Shown: in pieces, positions 46,110 through 55,821 of the stretch
How the letters are laid out: each line of letters opens with the position of its first letter
Position numbering within the stretch: the first letter of the stretch is position 1
NCBI RefSeq assembly: GCF_016695175.1
Contig: NZ_CP068023.1
Coordinates: forward strand, 2,495,501-2,559,500
From: Pseudoalteromonas sp. GCY
Lineage (GTDB): Bacteria; Pseudomonadota; Gammaproteobacteria; Enterobacterales; Alteromonadaceae
Reading direction: 5' to 3'
DNA: 64,000 bases
Notes under the pieces: generated by a model
Database searches by the model: none
Told to the model about the DNA's origin: nothing
Seen by the model: the letters and a program-made list of their open reading frames with translations, nothing else
Position numbers and translations under genes: made by a program

Positions 46110-47582
46110 ATGTCGAATTACTTTAATACGTTATCTTTACGTGAGCAATTAGCTCAGCTTTCTCAATGTGAATTCATGGATCCAAAAGAATTCGAACAAG
46201 GTGTCGACGTTCTGATTGGTAAAAAACTGGTCATCGTTGGTTGTGGCGCACAAGGTTTGAACCAAGGTCTAAACTTAAGAGATTCTGGCTTGAACGTCAG
46301 TTACGCACTACGTCCTTCAGCAATTGAAGAAAAACGTCAATCGTTTCTTAATGCATCTGAAAACGGCTTTATTGTTGGCACCTATGAAGAACTCATTCCT
46401 GAAGCAGATTTGGTTCTAAACTTAACGCCTGACAAACAACATACTTCTGTTGTAAACGCAGTAATGCCGTTAATGAAAAAAGGCGCGACACTTGCCTATT
46501 CTCACGGCTTCAATATCGTAGAAGAAGGTATGCAAGTGCGTGAAGATATCACCGTAATCATGGTTGCACCAAAATGTCCTGGCACAGAAGTACGTGAAGA
46601 GTACAAACGCGGCTTTGGTGTACCTACGCTGATCGCAGTTCACCCTGAAAACGACCCTGAGGGAAAAGGCCTCGCCCAAGCTAAGGCATATGCGGCAGGT
46701 ACCGGTGGTCATCGTGCTGGCGTATTGCAGTCATCCTTTATTGCTGAGGTAAAATCAGATCTAATGGGTGAACAAACCATCCTATGCGGCATGTTGCAAA
46801 CTGGTTCATTACTATGCTTTGACAAAATGGTAGAAGAAGGCATTGAACCTGGATATGCATCAAAGCTTGTACAATATGGCTGGGAGATCATCACCGAAGC
46901 GCTAAAACACGGTGGTATCACCAATATGATGGATAGACTGTCTAACCCCGCCAAGTTGCGTGCATTTGAACTGAGTGAGCAACTAAAAGACATCATGCGC
47001 CCGCTTTACAACAAGCATATGGACGACATCATCAGTGGTGAATTTTCAGAAGGTATGATGGCTGATTGGGCTGAAAACGATAATAAATTGCTTACATGGC
47101 GTGCAGAAACGGCACAAACCGCGTTTGAAAAGCAAGCGAATACTGATGCTGAAATTTCAGAGCAGACTTTCTTCGACCAAGGTATTTTGATGGTTGCTAT
47201 GGTTAAAGCCGGTGTAGAGCTAGCGTTCGAAACCATGACAGCGGCTGGCATTATTGATGAATCAGCGTACTACGAATCACTACACGAAACGCCGCTAATC
47301 GCGAATACCATTGCGCGCAAAAAGCTGTTCGAGATGAACCGTACTATTTCTGATACCGCAGAATATGGTTGCTACCTGTATAATCACGCATGTCTACCAC
47401 TATTGAAGCCATTTATGGAATCAATCACAAAACGTGAGATTGGTGAAGGCTTGTTAGACAGTGACAATTATGCTGACAACCAAAAGCTCATCGCTGTAAA
47501 CCGTGCGATCCGCAACCATCCGGTAGAAAAAATCGGTGAAATCCTTCGCGGTTACATGTCAGATATGAAAAAGATTGTTTAG
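46110..47582 (+). CDS. ilvC: ketol-acid reductoisomerase, class II
   Basis: 490 residues (E. coli 491), the long class II form with a duplicated knotted domain. The NADPH loop is [23 protein letters not shown], and the metal-binding region has [15 protein letters not shown]; the second half repeats the helical fold ([21 protein letters not shown]). It carries out the second common step of valine and isoleucine synthesis. ATG 46110 follows AGGAAAT. Regulated by the divergent IlvY. Confidence 0.98.
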   Translation: MSNYFNTLSLREQLAQLSQCEFMDPKEFEQGVDVLIGKKLVIVGCGAQGLNQGLNLRDSGLNVSYALRPSAIEEKRQSFLNASENGFIVGTYEELIPEADLVLNLTPDKQHTSVVNAVMPLMKKGATLAYSHGFNIVEEGMQVREDITVIMVAPKCPGTEVREEYKRGFGVPTLIAVHPENDPEGKGLAQAKAYAAGTGGHRAGVLQSSFIAEVKSDLMGEQTILCGMLQTGSLLCFDKMVEEGIEPGYASKLVQYGWEIITEALKHGGITNMMDRLSNPAKLRAFELSEQLKDIMRPLYNKHMDDIISGEFSEGMMADWAENDNKLLTWRAETAQTAFEKQANTDAEISEQTFFDQGILMVAMVKAGVELAFETMTAAGIIDESAYYESLHETPLIANTIARKKLFEMNRTISDTAEYGCYLYNHACLPLLKPFMESITKREIGEGLLDSDNYADNQKLIAVNRAIRNHPVEKIGEILRGYMSDMKKIV

Positions 47583-47639
47583 TAAGTAGAAATAAATTTG
47601 CGTCAATAATATAGCAAACTAGTTCGCTTGTTAGTAACC

Positions 47640-47673
47640 AAGGCCACTTTCCACCCTGAGATTGTGGCCTTTT
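47640..47673 (+). terminator. intrinsic terminator after ilvC
   Basis: AAGGCCAC (47640-47647) pairs with GTGGCCTT (47664-47671), followed by TTATC. Confidence 0.85.
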
Positions 47674-47852
47674 ATCTCTGTTTCTCAACATAACCTCCCA
47701 TTTAACTCAAATACAGTTAACACTAAATACTGAGATTAACTTTATTTTATAAACCAAAATTATTTTTTTGTGACTTGGATTGTTACTTGTTCCGAGCTGG
47801 TTATTTACTATGCTAGAATAATCGGTTCCACGGGATTACACACACAAATCGA

Positions 47853-49754
47853 ATGCAAAACACAGGTTTAACAATTACTCAAAGAATTACCCTTTTGGGT
47901 AGTCTCATTGCGATTGCTGTCGCTTGTTTAATCGGGTTTACCTCGCTTTACAGCGCCAAAACGCTCATTAATGAACGCATGATGCAATCTGAATTGCCAA
48001 GCAAGATAGAAAGTATCAATAAATCATTAAGCAAGCAGATAGACACGTTGAAAAATGCAGCCGAGCAGCTTTCAAGCAATTTATTAATCACCCAAAGTGC
48101 CAAGCAAAATACTTTGGACGAAAAACTTCTTGTCAACGAACTCAAGCGTATTGCGGCGCAGTATGACTTAGTTACGGCTTCTTGGGCTAACCGCGAAACC
48201 AATCAATATTGGAATCAAAACGGCTTTCTGCGAGTACTAAATAGAGAGCAGGATGGTTGGTTTTTCGGCTTTACCACTAGTGGCTCGGCATACTCTATTA
48301 GTATCTATCAAGAAGCGCCGGGCGATGTGAAAATGTTTGTAAACCATCAACAACTAAGCGGTGTTGGTTTAGCTGGACTTGCGAAAAGTATTGATGATAT
48401 GCAGGCGATGCTTGCTAATATGAAAATCGAGAAAAGTGGCTTTGTTTTCGTCATTAATAGGCAAGGTACGGTGCAATTGCACCCAGATGCAAGCAAAGTC
48501 GCCAAGTCCTCAATTGAAGATTTTTACGGCCAGCACAGTCGTGATTTTACCTCCACACGTGGATTTATTGTTAAAGAGTTGGAAGTGGATGGCGAAACCA
48601 ATTTAGTTGCAGCGAGCCCAATTCCAAACACAGATTTGCTTGTTATTGCCCAAGTGCCAACCAGTGAAATCAATAGTGGGATCACTTCCCTGCAGTGGCA
48701 AATCATTGGTTTTTCGCTAGTGATTGCGCTAGTGGCGAGCTTTTTTAGTATGCTACTGGCTAAGAACTTAAGCGCGCCACTTAAAAAGATGGCAGATTTA
48801 TTCGAACAGCTTGGCAGCGGCGACGCAAAACTCAATTATCGTTTACCAGACTCAGCACAACCTGAACTTCATGCTTTGGCTGGCGGCTTCAACCAGTTTA
48901 TGGCTAAGATCGAAGAAGCTATCCACATGGTTGCGGAAGAAAGCCGTTCAATTCGCGTGACGAGCGAAGCCGTGTTTAAACAGAGCCAGCAAAACTCTCA
49001 ATCTCTGGATGAACAAAAGTCCCAAACTATGTCTGTTGCCGCGGCAATCAATGAGATGGGCGCGACAGTACAAGAGATAGCGAGCAGCGCGACCAACACT
49101 GCAAAATTAACAGAAGAAAGTAAAGCGTCAACTAAGCGCAGCCGTCAAGGAGTACAAGAAAGCCAAGAAACACTTCACTTACTTGCTGGTGACATCGAAA
49201 ATATGGCAGGTCAAGTCGCTACGTTGGCCGAAAAAACACAGTCCATTGCCAACATCGTTGATGTGATCAGAGGCATATCTGAGCAAACCAACTTGCTTGC
49301 ACTCAATGCCGCGATTGAGTCTGCGCGTGCGGGTGAGCATGGTCGTGGGTTTGCCGTCGTTGCAGATGAGGTGAGAGCACTTGCGAGCCGTACATCACAA
49401 TCTACCGACGAGATCCAAGCAACGATATCTGAATTAACTCAGGTGTCTGGCGCTGTCGTAAACCAAATCCAACAATCTAGTGAACAAGCAGAGCAAAGTG
49501 TTCAAACGATGCAATCGTCAGTGGAATTAATGTTGGAAATCTCGGAAACCGCAAATCAAATAAATGACATGACTGCGCTTATCGCAACAGCGACAGAAGA
49601 GCAAAGTAATGTCGTCGCGGACGTCGGCCGCAACATCGAGCAAATTAGCGAAATAAGCGATGCCGTGATGAACGAGCAACTTGACACGGAACAAGCAATT
49701 CAGCGTCTTGCTGCATCAGCAAAAGCGCTTGATGATCTCGTCGCGAGCTTTTAA
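47853..49754 (+). CDS. methyl-accepting chemotaxis protein, dCache/Cache sensor
   Basis: 633 residues. TM1 ([18 protein letters not shown]), a periplasmic sensing region of about 250 residues with Cache-like [18 protein letters not shown]2 ([21 protein letters not shown]), HAMP, and a C-terminal signalling hairpin with [20 protein letters not shown] and [15 protein letters not shown]. There is no NWETF-type methylation-enzyme docking tail. Ligand unknown. Monocistronic, with a hairpin terminator at 49773-49804. Confidence 0.94.
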   Translation: MQNTGLTITQRITLLGSLIAIAVACLIGFTSLYSAKTLINERMMQSELPSKIESINKSLSKQIDTLKNAAEQLSSNLLITQSAKQNTLDEKLLVNELKRIAAQYDLVTASWANRETNQYWNQNGFLRVLNREQDGWFFGFTTSGSAYSISIYQEAPGDVKMFVNHQQLSGVGLAGLAKSIDDMQAMLANMKIEKSGFVFVINRQGTVQLHPDASKVAKSSIEDFYGQHSRDFTSTRGFIVKELEVDGETNLVAASPIPNTDLLVIAQVPTSEINSGITSLQWQIIGFSLVIALVASFFSMLLAKNLSAPLKKMADLFEQLGSGDAKLNYRLPDSAQPELHALAGGFNQFMAKIEEAIHMVAEESRSIRVTSEAVFKQSQQNSQSLDEQKSQTMSVAAAINEMGATVQEIASSATNTAKLTEESKASTKRSRQGVQESQETLHLLAGDIENMAGQVATLAEKTQSIANIVDVIRGISEQTNLLALNAAIESARAGEHGRGFAVVADEVRALASRTSQSTDEIQATISELTQVSGAVVNQIQQSSEQAEQSVQTMQSSVELMLEISETANQINDMTALIATATEEQSNVVADVGRNIEQISEISDAVMNEQLDTEQAIQRLAASAKALDDLVASF

Positions 49755-49772
49755 CCTCTGTTCAACTCTAAA

Positions 49773-49804
49773 GTAAGCCTGCACGTTTCGTATCGTAGGC
49801 TTAC
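49773..49804 (+). terminator. terminator after the chemoreceptor gene
   Basis: GTAAGCCT (49773-49780) pairs with AGGCTTAC (49797-49804), followed by CCTTTC. Confidence 0.6.
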
Positions 49805-49821
49805 CCTTTCACATTGTCTCT

Positions 49822-49840
49822 TTGTTACATGGTGTAACAA
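49822..49840. promoter_or_regulatory. inverted repeat upstream of the TPR lipoprotein operon
   Basis: TTGTTACA / TGTAACAA, an 8-bp perfect repeat with a 3-bp centre, 112 bp before the start at 49952. Possible operator. Confidence 0.35.
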
Positions 49841-49951
49841 TCACACCGCGCAAATTTTGCAATTATAGTCTAGATTCAATAATAGTAAGGGTCAAAGGTC
49901 AGCAATTAAGCCATAACTAAAAGTCAGCCGAATGCCCAATCTGGAGGTTGT

Positions 49952-51151
49952 ATGAAGATAGTAATTCAGTTCTCTATTATTGTGCTTAGTGTTTTACTTA
50001 GTGCCTGTAATAGCACTCCCAAAGCGACGATAGACACGTCAATTCTCAATTCAAAGCATCAATTTAATATCCAGCCTGTAGAGTCATACTCAGAGGTATT
50101 TCAGCTAAACAATCAAATTAAAGCAAAACTCGCTCAATATTTTCATAACGACGAAATTGGCGTTAAACGCGCAAAAATGTTGATGGCGTTTTTGGTCAAT
50201 AGTGGCGACGATTCAATGTCATATTTATCTGGCGCTAATCTCACTGCCAACCAAGCTTTTAGTAATATGAATGCCAATTGTCTTTCTCTCTCAATTTTAA
50301 CCCATGCTATCGCGAGGCAGGTGGGTTTGAGAACACAATTTCAACGTGTACACATACCCGAATATTGGGACGAGAGCCAAGGCTACAGCTTGCTCACAGG
50401 GCACGTAAACATAAAAATCTTTGAAGTGGATAATACCCAAGATTCTGTAAAGACACTGTATGTCAAACCCGCTTCCGTTACCGTAGACTTTGACCCTAAT
50501 AGCAGAGCACAACATTTTAGTACATCGGCAATAGATACAAACACTATCTTATCCATGTTTTATAACAACAAAGGTGCCATGGAAATGATTAATGGCGACC
50601 TTGACATGGCCTACAGTTACTACAAAGCAGCGGTAGAGAGCGATCCCTATCACGATGGTGCATGGGGAAATCTTGGGATCCTATATCGCCTAACTCAACA
50701 GTACGAGCTTGCTGAACGCGCATATAACCAAGCACTTGCCATCAATCATGACAATCGAAACGCACTAGGCAATCTTGCAAAACTTTACCATCTCACAGAG
50801 CGTGACCGCGAAGCAAAAGTGATCGAAGCCAATATTCACAACTTAAGAAAGAGCAATCCCTATTACATGCTAGTGTTGGGTAATGAAGCGTTTAAGCATG
50901 GAAATTTAAGTCGCGCTAAGCATTTTTATCAAAAAGCTTATCAACTCGACCATAGTATTCATGGCAGTTTCTTTGGATTAGCAAAAGTCGCATTTGAAGA
51001 AGGGAATAGAGAAAAAGCGGAGTATTACCTCAATAAAGCATACAAAGCATCTGTCTTCGAGCACGACAAAGCACGCTACGAAGGCAAATTAGCCTTATTG
51101 AGAGGTGTTGCAAGCAACCAGTTAAATTCCACAGACAACGATGAGAGATAA
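49952..51151 (+). CDS. lipoprotein with transglutaminase-like and TPR domains
   Basis: 399 residues. Lipobox VLLSAC (Cys19). The N-terminal half has a transglutaminase-core pattern: NANCLSLSILTHAIARQVGL (Cys), LLTGHVNIKIF (His) and VTVDFDPN (Asp), like the SirB1/Transglut_core2 group. From about residue 205 come TPR units (GAMEMINGDLDMAYSYYKAA, GNLGILYRLTQQYELAERAY, GNLAKLYHLTERDREAKVIE, LGNEAFKHGNLSRAKHFYQK). ATG 49952 has an excellent GGAGG. An M28 peptidase follows eight bases later. Function unknown; a periplasmic peptide or peptidoglycan link is inference. Confidence 0.82.
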   Translation: MKIVIQFSIIVLSVLLSACNSTPKATIDTSILNSKHQFNIQPVESYSEVFQLNNQIKAKLAQYFHNDEIGVKRAKMLMAFLVNSGDDSMSYLSGANLTANQAFSNMNANCLSLSILTHAIARQVGLRTQFQRVHIPEYWDESQGYSLLTGHVNIKIFEVDNTQDSVKTLYVKPASVTVDFDPNSRAQHFSTSAIDTNTILSMFYNNKGAMEMINGDLDMAYSYYKAAVESDPYHDGAWGNLGILYRLTQQYELAERAYNQALAINHDNRNALGNLAKLYHLTERDREAKVIEANIHNLRKSNPYYMLVLGNEAFKHGNLSRAKHFYQKAYQLDHSIHGSFFGLAKVAFEEGNREKAEYYLNKAYKASVFEHDKARYEGKLALLRGVASNQLNSTDNDER

Positions 51152-51159
51152 CAATAACA

Positions 51160-52095
51160 ATGAAGAAGCTCCCTTTCAAACTACTCGGCATAATGCTGAC
51201 CGCGATAGGTACCACGAATGCAGTAGCGCAGGCGCAACATCCAAGTATTGCTAATATTGATAATATATTGGTGCAAGATTTACAAACACTTACGAGCATT
51301 AATCACCAAGGCCGTAAAAGTGGTGCTCAGTCTCCCAATATCAGTGCACAATATATTTTTGCTGCTTTTGAGCAATTAGGTGGAAATCCGAGCTATCAGC
51401 ACTTTACCTTTAGAGCCGGTATTTTTAGTAAAGACGCAGGTCACAACATTACAGCGACTTTGCCTTGCACCCAACCTCGCTGTGACAAGGCCATTGTTAT
51501 CAGTGCGCATTACGACCATTTAGGAACCACAGGACAGAGACATTATCCAGGCGCCAATGATAATGCATCTGGCGTAGCTGCGATGTTACACATGGCTAGG
51601 CAACTCAGTAAAACAAATCGCGCTCGCGATATATTGTTTGTCGCAACCGATGCTGAAGAGCGCGGCTTACATGGTGCAAAATATTATGCCAAACACCTTA
51701 CTCAGGAAGTTGAACTCAATATCAACCTCGATATGTTAGGGATAAATAACAACAACCGTTTATTTGCGTTGTTTTCACCGGGTTTTAAGGAATATAAAAC
51801 AGAGCTCCAGAACAAGGCGCAATCTCAAATCAAATTGACTATAGTATCGTCACAACGACAAATTGAACGTTATACAAATAATCCAAGAATTGATTGGCAC
51901 AAAGCAAGCGATCACTACGCCTTTTATCGCCAAGGGATCCCCTATATTTATTTCGGTATGGGTGAAGATAAACATCATCACACGACAAGAGATACATTAG
52001 ATAATATGGATTTAAATAAGTATCAGGCAGGGGTAAATCTCATCAATGACTTTATTTTGTCATTAACTCGTTCACCACTTGACTCTACAAGCTGA
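51160..52095 (+). CDS. secreted M28 family zinc aminopeptidase
   Basis: 311 residues, signal peptide with cleavage near AQAQH. All M28 ligands are visible: SAHYDHLG, PGANDNASGVAAM, the catalytic Glu pair in VATDAEERGLHG, NLDMLG, and the last His in KHHHTTRDT. It removes N-terminal residues from peptides in the periplasm or medium. It follows the TPR lipoprotein by eight bases, so the two are an operon. Its last 73 bp overlap the convergent GIY-YIG gene. Confidence 0.9.
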   Translation: MKKLPFKLLGIMLTAIGTTNAVAQAQHPSIANIDNILVQDLQTLTSINHQGRKSGAQSPNISAQYIFAAFEQLGGNPSYQHFTFRAGIFSKDAGHNITATLPCTQPRCDKAIVISAHYDHLGTTGQRHYPGANDNASGVAAMLHMARQLSKTNRARDILFVATDAEERGLHGAKYYAKHLTQEVELNINLDMLGINNNNRLFALFSPGFKEYKTELQNKAQSQIKLTIVSSQRQIERYTNNPRIDWHKASDHYAFYRQGIPYIYFGMGEDKHHHTTRDTLDNMDLNKYQAGVNLINDFILSLTRSPLDSTS

Positions 52096-52355
52096 ATTTT
52101 TTGTGCTTTTGTAAGCCGCTTAACATGCCACTCAAGTTTTGCAGCTTGGGACTTAGTACCGACTCGATATTGGTATTTTAACGTTAAGGGCCCTTTACCT
52201 TTTAAATTTTTTGCCCCTTTCCCAGCCTGATGCTGCTCTATGCGCCGCTCCACATTGGTTGTTATTCCTGTGTACCAATGACCAAAGCGCGTTTCTAGGA
52301 TATATAAGCTCCAAGTAGCTTGGTGTTCCGTTTTATTGGACTCGCTAAGTAACAT
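52023..52355 (-). CDS. GIY-YIG domain protein, UPF0213/YhbQ type
   Basis: 110 residues. A compact GIY-YIG domain: WSLYILETRFGHWYTGITTN with the variant W-Y-T-G-I-T, ERRIEQHQAGKGAKNLKGKG, and a C-terminal helix. Characterised homologues are few and in vivo function is uncertain. ATG 52355 is preceded by AGGAAAG; a GTG four codons upstream is an alternative. The 3' end overlaps the M28 gene. Confidence 0.85.
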   Translation of the reverse strand: MLLSESNKTEHQATWSLYILETRFGHWYTGITTNVERRIEQHQAGKGAKNLKGKGPLTLKYQYRVGTKSQAAKLEWHVKRLTKAQKIQLVESSGERVNDKIKSLMRFTPA

Positions 52356-52536
52356 CTTTCCTAGCACTTAGTGGTTCTCCTCAAGATTTTATCAACGATT
52401 TGTGTTGCACATGATGACTATTGCAACTTATGTACGAACTTTTTACACTTAGTGCAGTCCAATTCCGCTAAGAGACTTTACCTTCTCTGTGCAATCGGTA
52501 TCATGCAAACAACTGATAATAAGGATACACAATTTC

Positions 52537-52896
52537 ATGCTGTCTAATAAAACCCTTTCTGTTTGGCTCAGTGCTGTAGTTATGACGGTGTTTATGTCTG
52601 GCTGTTCAAGCTGGATTTATCGCATCAACGTGCCACAAGGTAATTTCTTAGAGCAGTCAGATGTAGATAAGCTTCGCGTCCAAATGACCAGAGAGCAAGT
52701 GCTATATGTACTAGGTACACCACTTGCAAAAGACACTTTTAATAACAATGTCTGGCATTACCAATACGTATTTAATATTGACAGAGACTCTGAGGTCCGA
52801 AAGTCATTTAGCGTTTATTTCGAGAATGACAAACTAGTTCGCGTGAGCGGCGACTTCGAAGAGCCAGAAGAATTTAACACCCCTTTAGACTCATAG
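52537..52896 (+). CDS. bamE: outer-membrane assembly lipoprotein BamE
   Basis: 119 residues. Lipobox FMSGC precedes the BamE fold: QGNFLEQSDVDKLRVQMTRE and QVLYVLGTPLAKDTFNNNVWHY, ending with the paired strands RKSFSVYFENDKLVRVSGD. BamE is an accessory subunit of the BAM complex that folds outer-membrane beta-barrels. ATG 52537 gives a normal lipoprotein signal; the frame extends 16 codons further. The neighbouring rnfH and ratA genes are the usual synteny. Confidence 0.95.
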   Translation: MLSNKTLSVWLSAVVMTVFMSGCSSWIYRINVPQGNFLEQSDVDKLRVQMTREQVLYVLGTPLAKDTFNNNVWHYQYVFNIDRDSEVRKSFSVYFENDKLVRVSGDFEEPEEFNTPLDS

Positions 52897-52925
52897 AGTC
52901 AAAGGGCACACATTATTTCGTAGTC

Positions 52926-52952
52926 AAAGGGGAAAGGTATTTCCCCTTTTTT
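52926..52952 (+). terminator. intrinsic terminator after bamE
   Basis: AAAGGGGAAA (52926-52935) pairs perfectly with TTTCCCCTTT (52940-52949) around GGTA, followed by more T. It sits in the gap before the convergent rnfH gene. Confidence 0.92.
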
Positions 52953-52954
52953 AA

Positions 52955-53293
52955 TTATTCCTTATCTCCTAAAGAGACAGGTCGCCCACCGGTAACTTTG
53001 CTTGCACGACCTTCTTCTTTTGCTTTTTCCGCACGGCGCCTGCGCGCTTCTTTCGGGTCAGCAATTAACGGACGATAGATTTCGATTCTGTCACCATCGC
53101 TGACTACTTGCTGTAATTTTACCGTTCGGTTCCAGATCCCGAGCGTCAAATCATTCGCATCTATCTCTGGGCATTTTTCTAAAATCCCTGACTGTAATAC
53201 TGCTTGCTCAGCAGACGTCCCTTCAGGCACATCAACCGACAATGACGTCGCGCTGTCTGGCAATGCAAATACCACTTCAACCTTTATCATCAT
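52955..53293 (-). CDS. rnfH: RnfH/RatB family ubiquitin-like protein
   Basis: 112 residues. IKVEVVFALPDSATSLSVDV starts a beta-grasp fold, followed by LGIWNRTVKLQQVVSDGDRI and EIYRPLIADPKEARRRRAEK, the usual basic tail. ATG 53293 overlaps the ratA stop by four bases (ATGA), so translation is coupled. The exact role is not settled. Confidence 0.93.
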   Translation of the reverse strand: MMIKVEVVFALPDSATSLSVDVPEGTSAEQAVLQSGILEKCPEIDANDLTLGIWNRTVKLQQVVSDGDRIEIYRPLIADPKEARRRRAEKAKEEGRASKVTGGRPVSLGDKE

Positions 53294-53724
53294 CTCGCTC
53301 CGTAAACAACTTTGGCTCGCTGGGTAAACGCAGACACCATATTCTTGGCCACTTCATTGAATAGCTTGCCAAACGCCATCTCAATTAATTTGCTCGCGAA
53401 TTCAAACTCTAATTTTAAACTCACCTTACAAGCCTGTTCATCAAGCGCGGTAAATTCCCAATAACCATTTAAAGACTTAAATGGTCCATCTACTAGGCAC
53501 ATTTTTACTCGATTGCCGTCAAATTCATTTTTTGTGGTAAACCACTTTTTTAGGCCGGCTTTCGAAATTTCTAGACTCGCGGTCATCCCTTGTTCATCAT
53601 TGCTGATAACTTTTGCATCTGAGCAATGCGGTAGAAATGCGGGATAAGCGTCAACATCATTGACCAATTCAAACATTTCCTTGGTGCTATACATCACCAA
53701 AGCACTTTTTTCTATCTGTGGCAT
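53290..53724 (-). CDS. ratA: RatA/coenzyme Q-binding START-like protein
   Basis: 144 residues, Polyketide_cyc/START fold. MPQIEKSALVMYSTKEMF, LVNDVDAYPAFLPHC, LVDGPFKSLNGYWEF and a C-terminal helix are typical. E. coli RatA was described as inhibiting 70S ribosome assembly, while eukaryotic COQ10 homologues bind ubiquinone. ATG 53724 with GGAG matches the family; the longer frame adds 22 unconserved residues. Operon with rnfH, divergent from smpB. Confidence 0.93.
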   Translation of the reverse strand: MPQIEKSALVMYSTKEMFELVNDVDAYPAFLPHCSDAKVISNDEQGMTASLEISKAGLKKWFTTKNEFDGNRVKMCLVDGPFKSLNGYWEFTALDEQACKVSLKLEFEFASKLIEMAFGKLFNEVAKNMVSAFTQRAKVVYGAR

Positions 53725-53865
53725 AGACACTCCAAATCTTAATACGAGGATTTTACCAAGGTTTTGCAGATTTATCTTGTTTGCAGCCACTGACTAAGTA
53801 AAAATACGTCACATTAATGAAAAAGCGCTGTCTTAAAACAGGATTTATAGGTAGACTAAGCCATT

Positions 53866-54348
53866 ATGGCAAAGAAAAATTCAAGTAAATCAAATAGCAA
53901 TACCATAGCGCTAAATAAAAAAGCGCGTCATGAGTATTCACTACATGAAAAGTTCGAAGCAGGTATCGAATTACAAGGCTGGGAAGTAAAAAGTATCCGC
54001 GCCGGCAAAGTCAATATCTCAGATACTTACATCCATATCAAAAACGGCGAAGCCTATTTGTTGGCCAGTCAAATTCAGCCGTTAAATAGTGCTTCTACAC
54101 ATGTGATATGCGATCCGCTTCGTTATCGTAAACTGCTACTAAATAAACGTGAAATCTCACGTCTTATCGGTGCAACCGAGCGTGATGGTTATTCTCTGAT
54201 TGCCACAGCAATGTACTGGAAAAAGTGCTGGGTAAAACTCGAGTTCTATCTTGCGAAGGGTAAAAAGCAACATGATAAGCGTGCTGATATTAAAGACCGT
54301 GACTGGTCACGTGATAAAGAACGTTTGATGAAACACAATGTACGTTAA
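53866..54348 (+). CDS. smpB: SsrA-binding protein SmpB
   Basis: 160 residues, which delivers tmRNA to stalled ribosomes. [40 protein letters not shown] and the C-terminal basic [21 protein letters not shown] are conserved. It is divergent from ratA, as is common. No ssrA (tmRNA) gene is seen immediately downstream. Confidence 0.97.
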   Translation: MAKKNSSKSNSNTIALNKKARHEYSLHEKFEAGIELQGWEVKSIRAGKVNISDTYIHIKNGEAYLLASQIQPLNSASTHVICDPLRYRKLLLNKREISRLIGATERDGYSLIATAMYWKKCWVKLEFYLAKGKKQHDKRADIKDRDWSRDKERLMKHNVR

Positions 54349-54373
54349 TTTATTTTAAGATACGAACAGAACG

Positions 54374-54400
54374 AAAAAAGCAGGCTTAGCCTGCTTTTTT
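54374..54400. terminator. bidirectional terminator between smpB and fabB
   Basis: AAAAAAGCAGGC pairs with GCCTGCTTTTTT around TTA, with A/T tracts both sides. It serves both convergent genes. Confidence 0.93.
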
Positions 54401-54430
54401 GTGTTTGATATAAGGTTAAGCGTAAAGCGC

Positions 54431-55645
54431 TTAACCTTTGTACTTTTGCATCACAAGTGTGGCGTTAGTACCACCAAAGCCAAAGCTGTTGGACATAACG
54501 GTATTAAGCGGCCCATCACGGCGCTCGGTTACAATGTCTAGGCCTTGTGCTTGCTCATCTAGTTCATCAATGTTGATCGATGGTGCGATAAAGTCATTAT
54601 CTAGCATCAGCAAAGAGTAAATCGCTTCATGCACGCCAGCCGCACCGAGTGCGTGGCCTGTCATCGCTTTAGTTGCACTGATAGCCGGAGAATTATCGCC
54701 AAACAACTCTTGAATAGCGCCTAACTCTTTCACGTCACCAACTGGTGTTGAAGTACCGTGCGTGTTTAGGTAGTCAATCGGTGCATCAAGACCTTGCATC
54801 GCTTGTTTCATACAGCGCACCGCGCCTTCTCCAGATGGTGCTACCATGTCGTAACCATCTGACGTTGCACCGTAACCAACGATTTCAGCATAAATGTGCG
54901 CGCCGCGAGCAAGTGCGTGTTCTAGCTCCTCAACTACCACAATACCGCCACCGCCAGAGATTACGAAACCATCACGATTTGCATCATACGTACGTGATGC
55001 GCGCTCAGGCGTTTCATTATACTTGGTTGACAACGCACCCATGGCATCGAATTCCATCGCGAGCGTCCAGTGGAGCTCTTCACCACCACCAGCAAAAATA
55101 ACATCTTGTTTGCCTAGTTGAATTTGTTCAACAGCGTTGCCAATACAGTGTGCTGATGTTGCACATGCAGAGCTGATTGAGTAGTTCACACCTTTAATTT
55201 TAAAAGGTGTCGCCAAACACGCAGAAGTCGTGCTTGCCATGGTACGTGGAACCATATAAGGCCCTACACGCTTTACGCCTTTTTCGCGCAGAATATCAGC
55301 AGCTTCAACTTGGTATTTAGACGAACCACCACCAGAACCTACAATAAGGCCTGTGCGTTCGTTTGATACTTGCTCTTCTGATAGTCCTGAATCTTCAATT
55401 GCTTGTGCCATCGAGATATAAGAAAACGCTGCCGCGTCCCCCATAAAGCGATGTGCCTTACGGTCAACGAGAGATTTTACGTCGATATCTATTTTACCAG
55501 ACACTTGGCTACGTAGGTTGTAGTCTGCAAATTCTTGGTTAAAAGCAATACCGCTCTTACCTGCTTTTAATGACTCTAAAACTTCTTGCTTGTTGTTGCC
55601 GATGCTCGAAACAACACCGATCCCCGTAATAACGGCTCTTCTCAT
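54431..55645 (-). CDS. fabB: beta-ketoacyl-ACP synthase I
   Basis: 404 residues, which condenses malonyl-ACP with acyl-ACP and is needed for unsaturated fatty acid elongation. [16 protein letters not shown] at the N-terminus, active-site Cys in [12 protein letters not shown], the His motifs [13 protein letters not shown] and [14 protein letters not shown], and the C-terminal [12 protein letters not shown] are all present. The divergent mnmC neighbour is the enteric arrangement. Confidence 0.97.
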   Translation of the reverse strand: MRRAVITGIGVVSSIGNNKQEVLESLKAGKSGIAFNQEFADYNLRSQVSGKIDIDVKSLVDRKAHRFMGDAAAFSYISMAQAIEDSGLSEEQVSNERTGLIVGSGGGSSKYQVEAADILREKGVKRVGPYMVPRTMASTTSACLATPFKIKGVNYSISSACATSAHCIGNAVEQIQLGKQDVIFAGGGEELHWTLAMEFDAMGALSTKYNETPERASRTYDANRDGFVISGGGGIVVVEELEHALARGAHIYAEIVGYGATSDGYDMVAPSGEGAVRCMKQAMQGLDAPIDYLNTHGTSTPVGDVKELGAIQELFGDNSPAISATKAMTGHALGAAGVHEAIYSLLMLDNDFIAPSINIDELDEQAQGLDIVTERRDGPLNTVMSNSFGFGGTNATLVMQKYKG

Positions 55646-55821
55646 GGGTTTATTCCCTTCGATATTACAAATTATGCGTAGTATACGCTGAATTTTAGCG
55701 CCAAGTGGTCAGCTTTCCAGCGTACACATGTACTCTGAACCTAAATAACTAAAAATGCAACCAGACTATTGAGTCGAAAGACAGTAAAATAGTTCCCAAA
55801 TAGTCGAACATAGAGTCTTTC

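Noticed and set aside
54349..54430. Search for tmRNA (ssrA) downstream of smpB
   Set aside because: Only a terminator and the 3' end of fabB are present; no tRNA-Ala-like ends or tag frame.
54438..55121. Several plus-strand frames opposite fabB and other long frames opposite the large genes
   Set aside because: They are antisense shadows of well-conserved genes with no domain content of their own.
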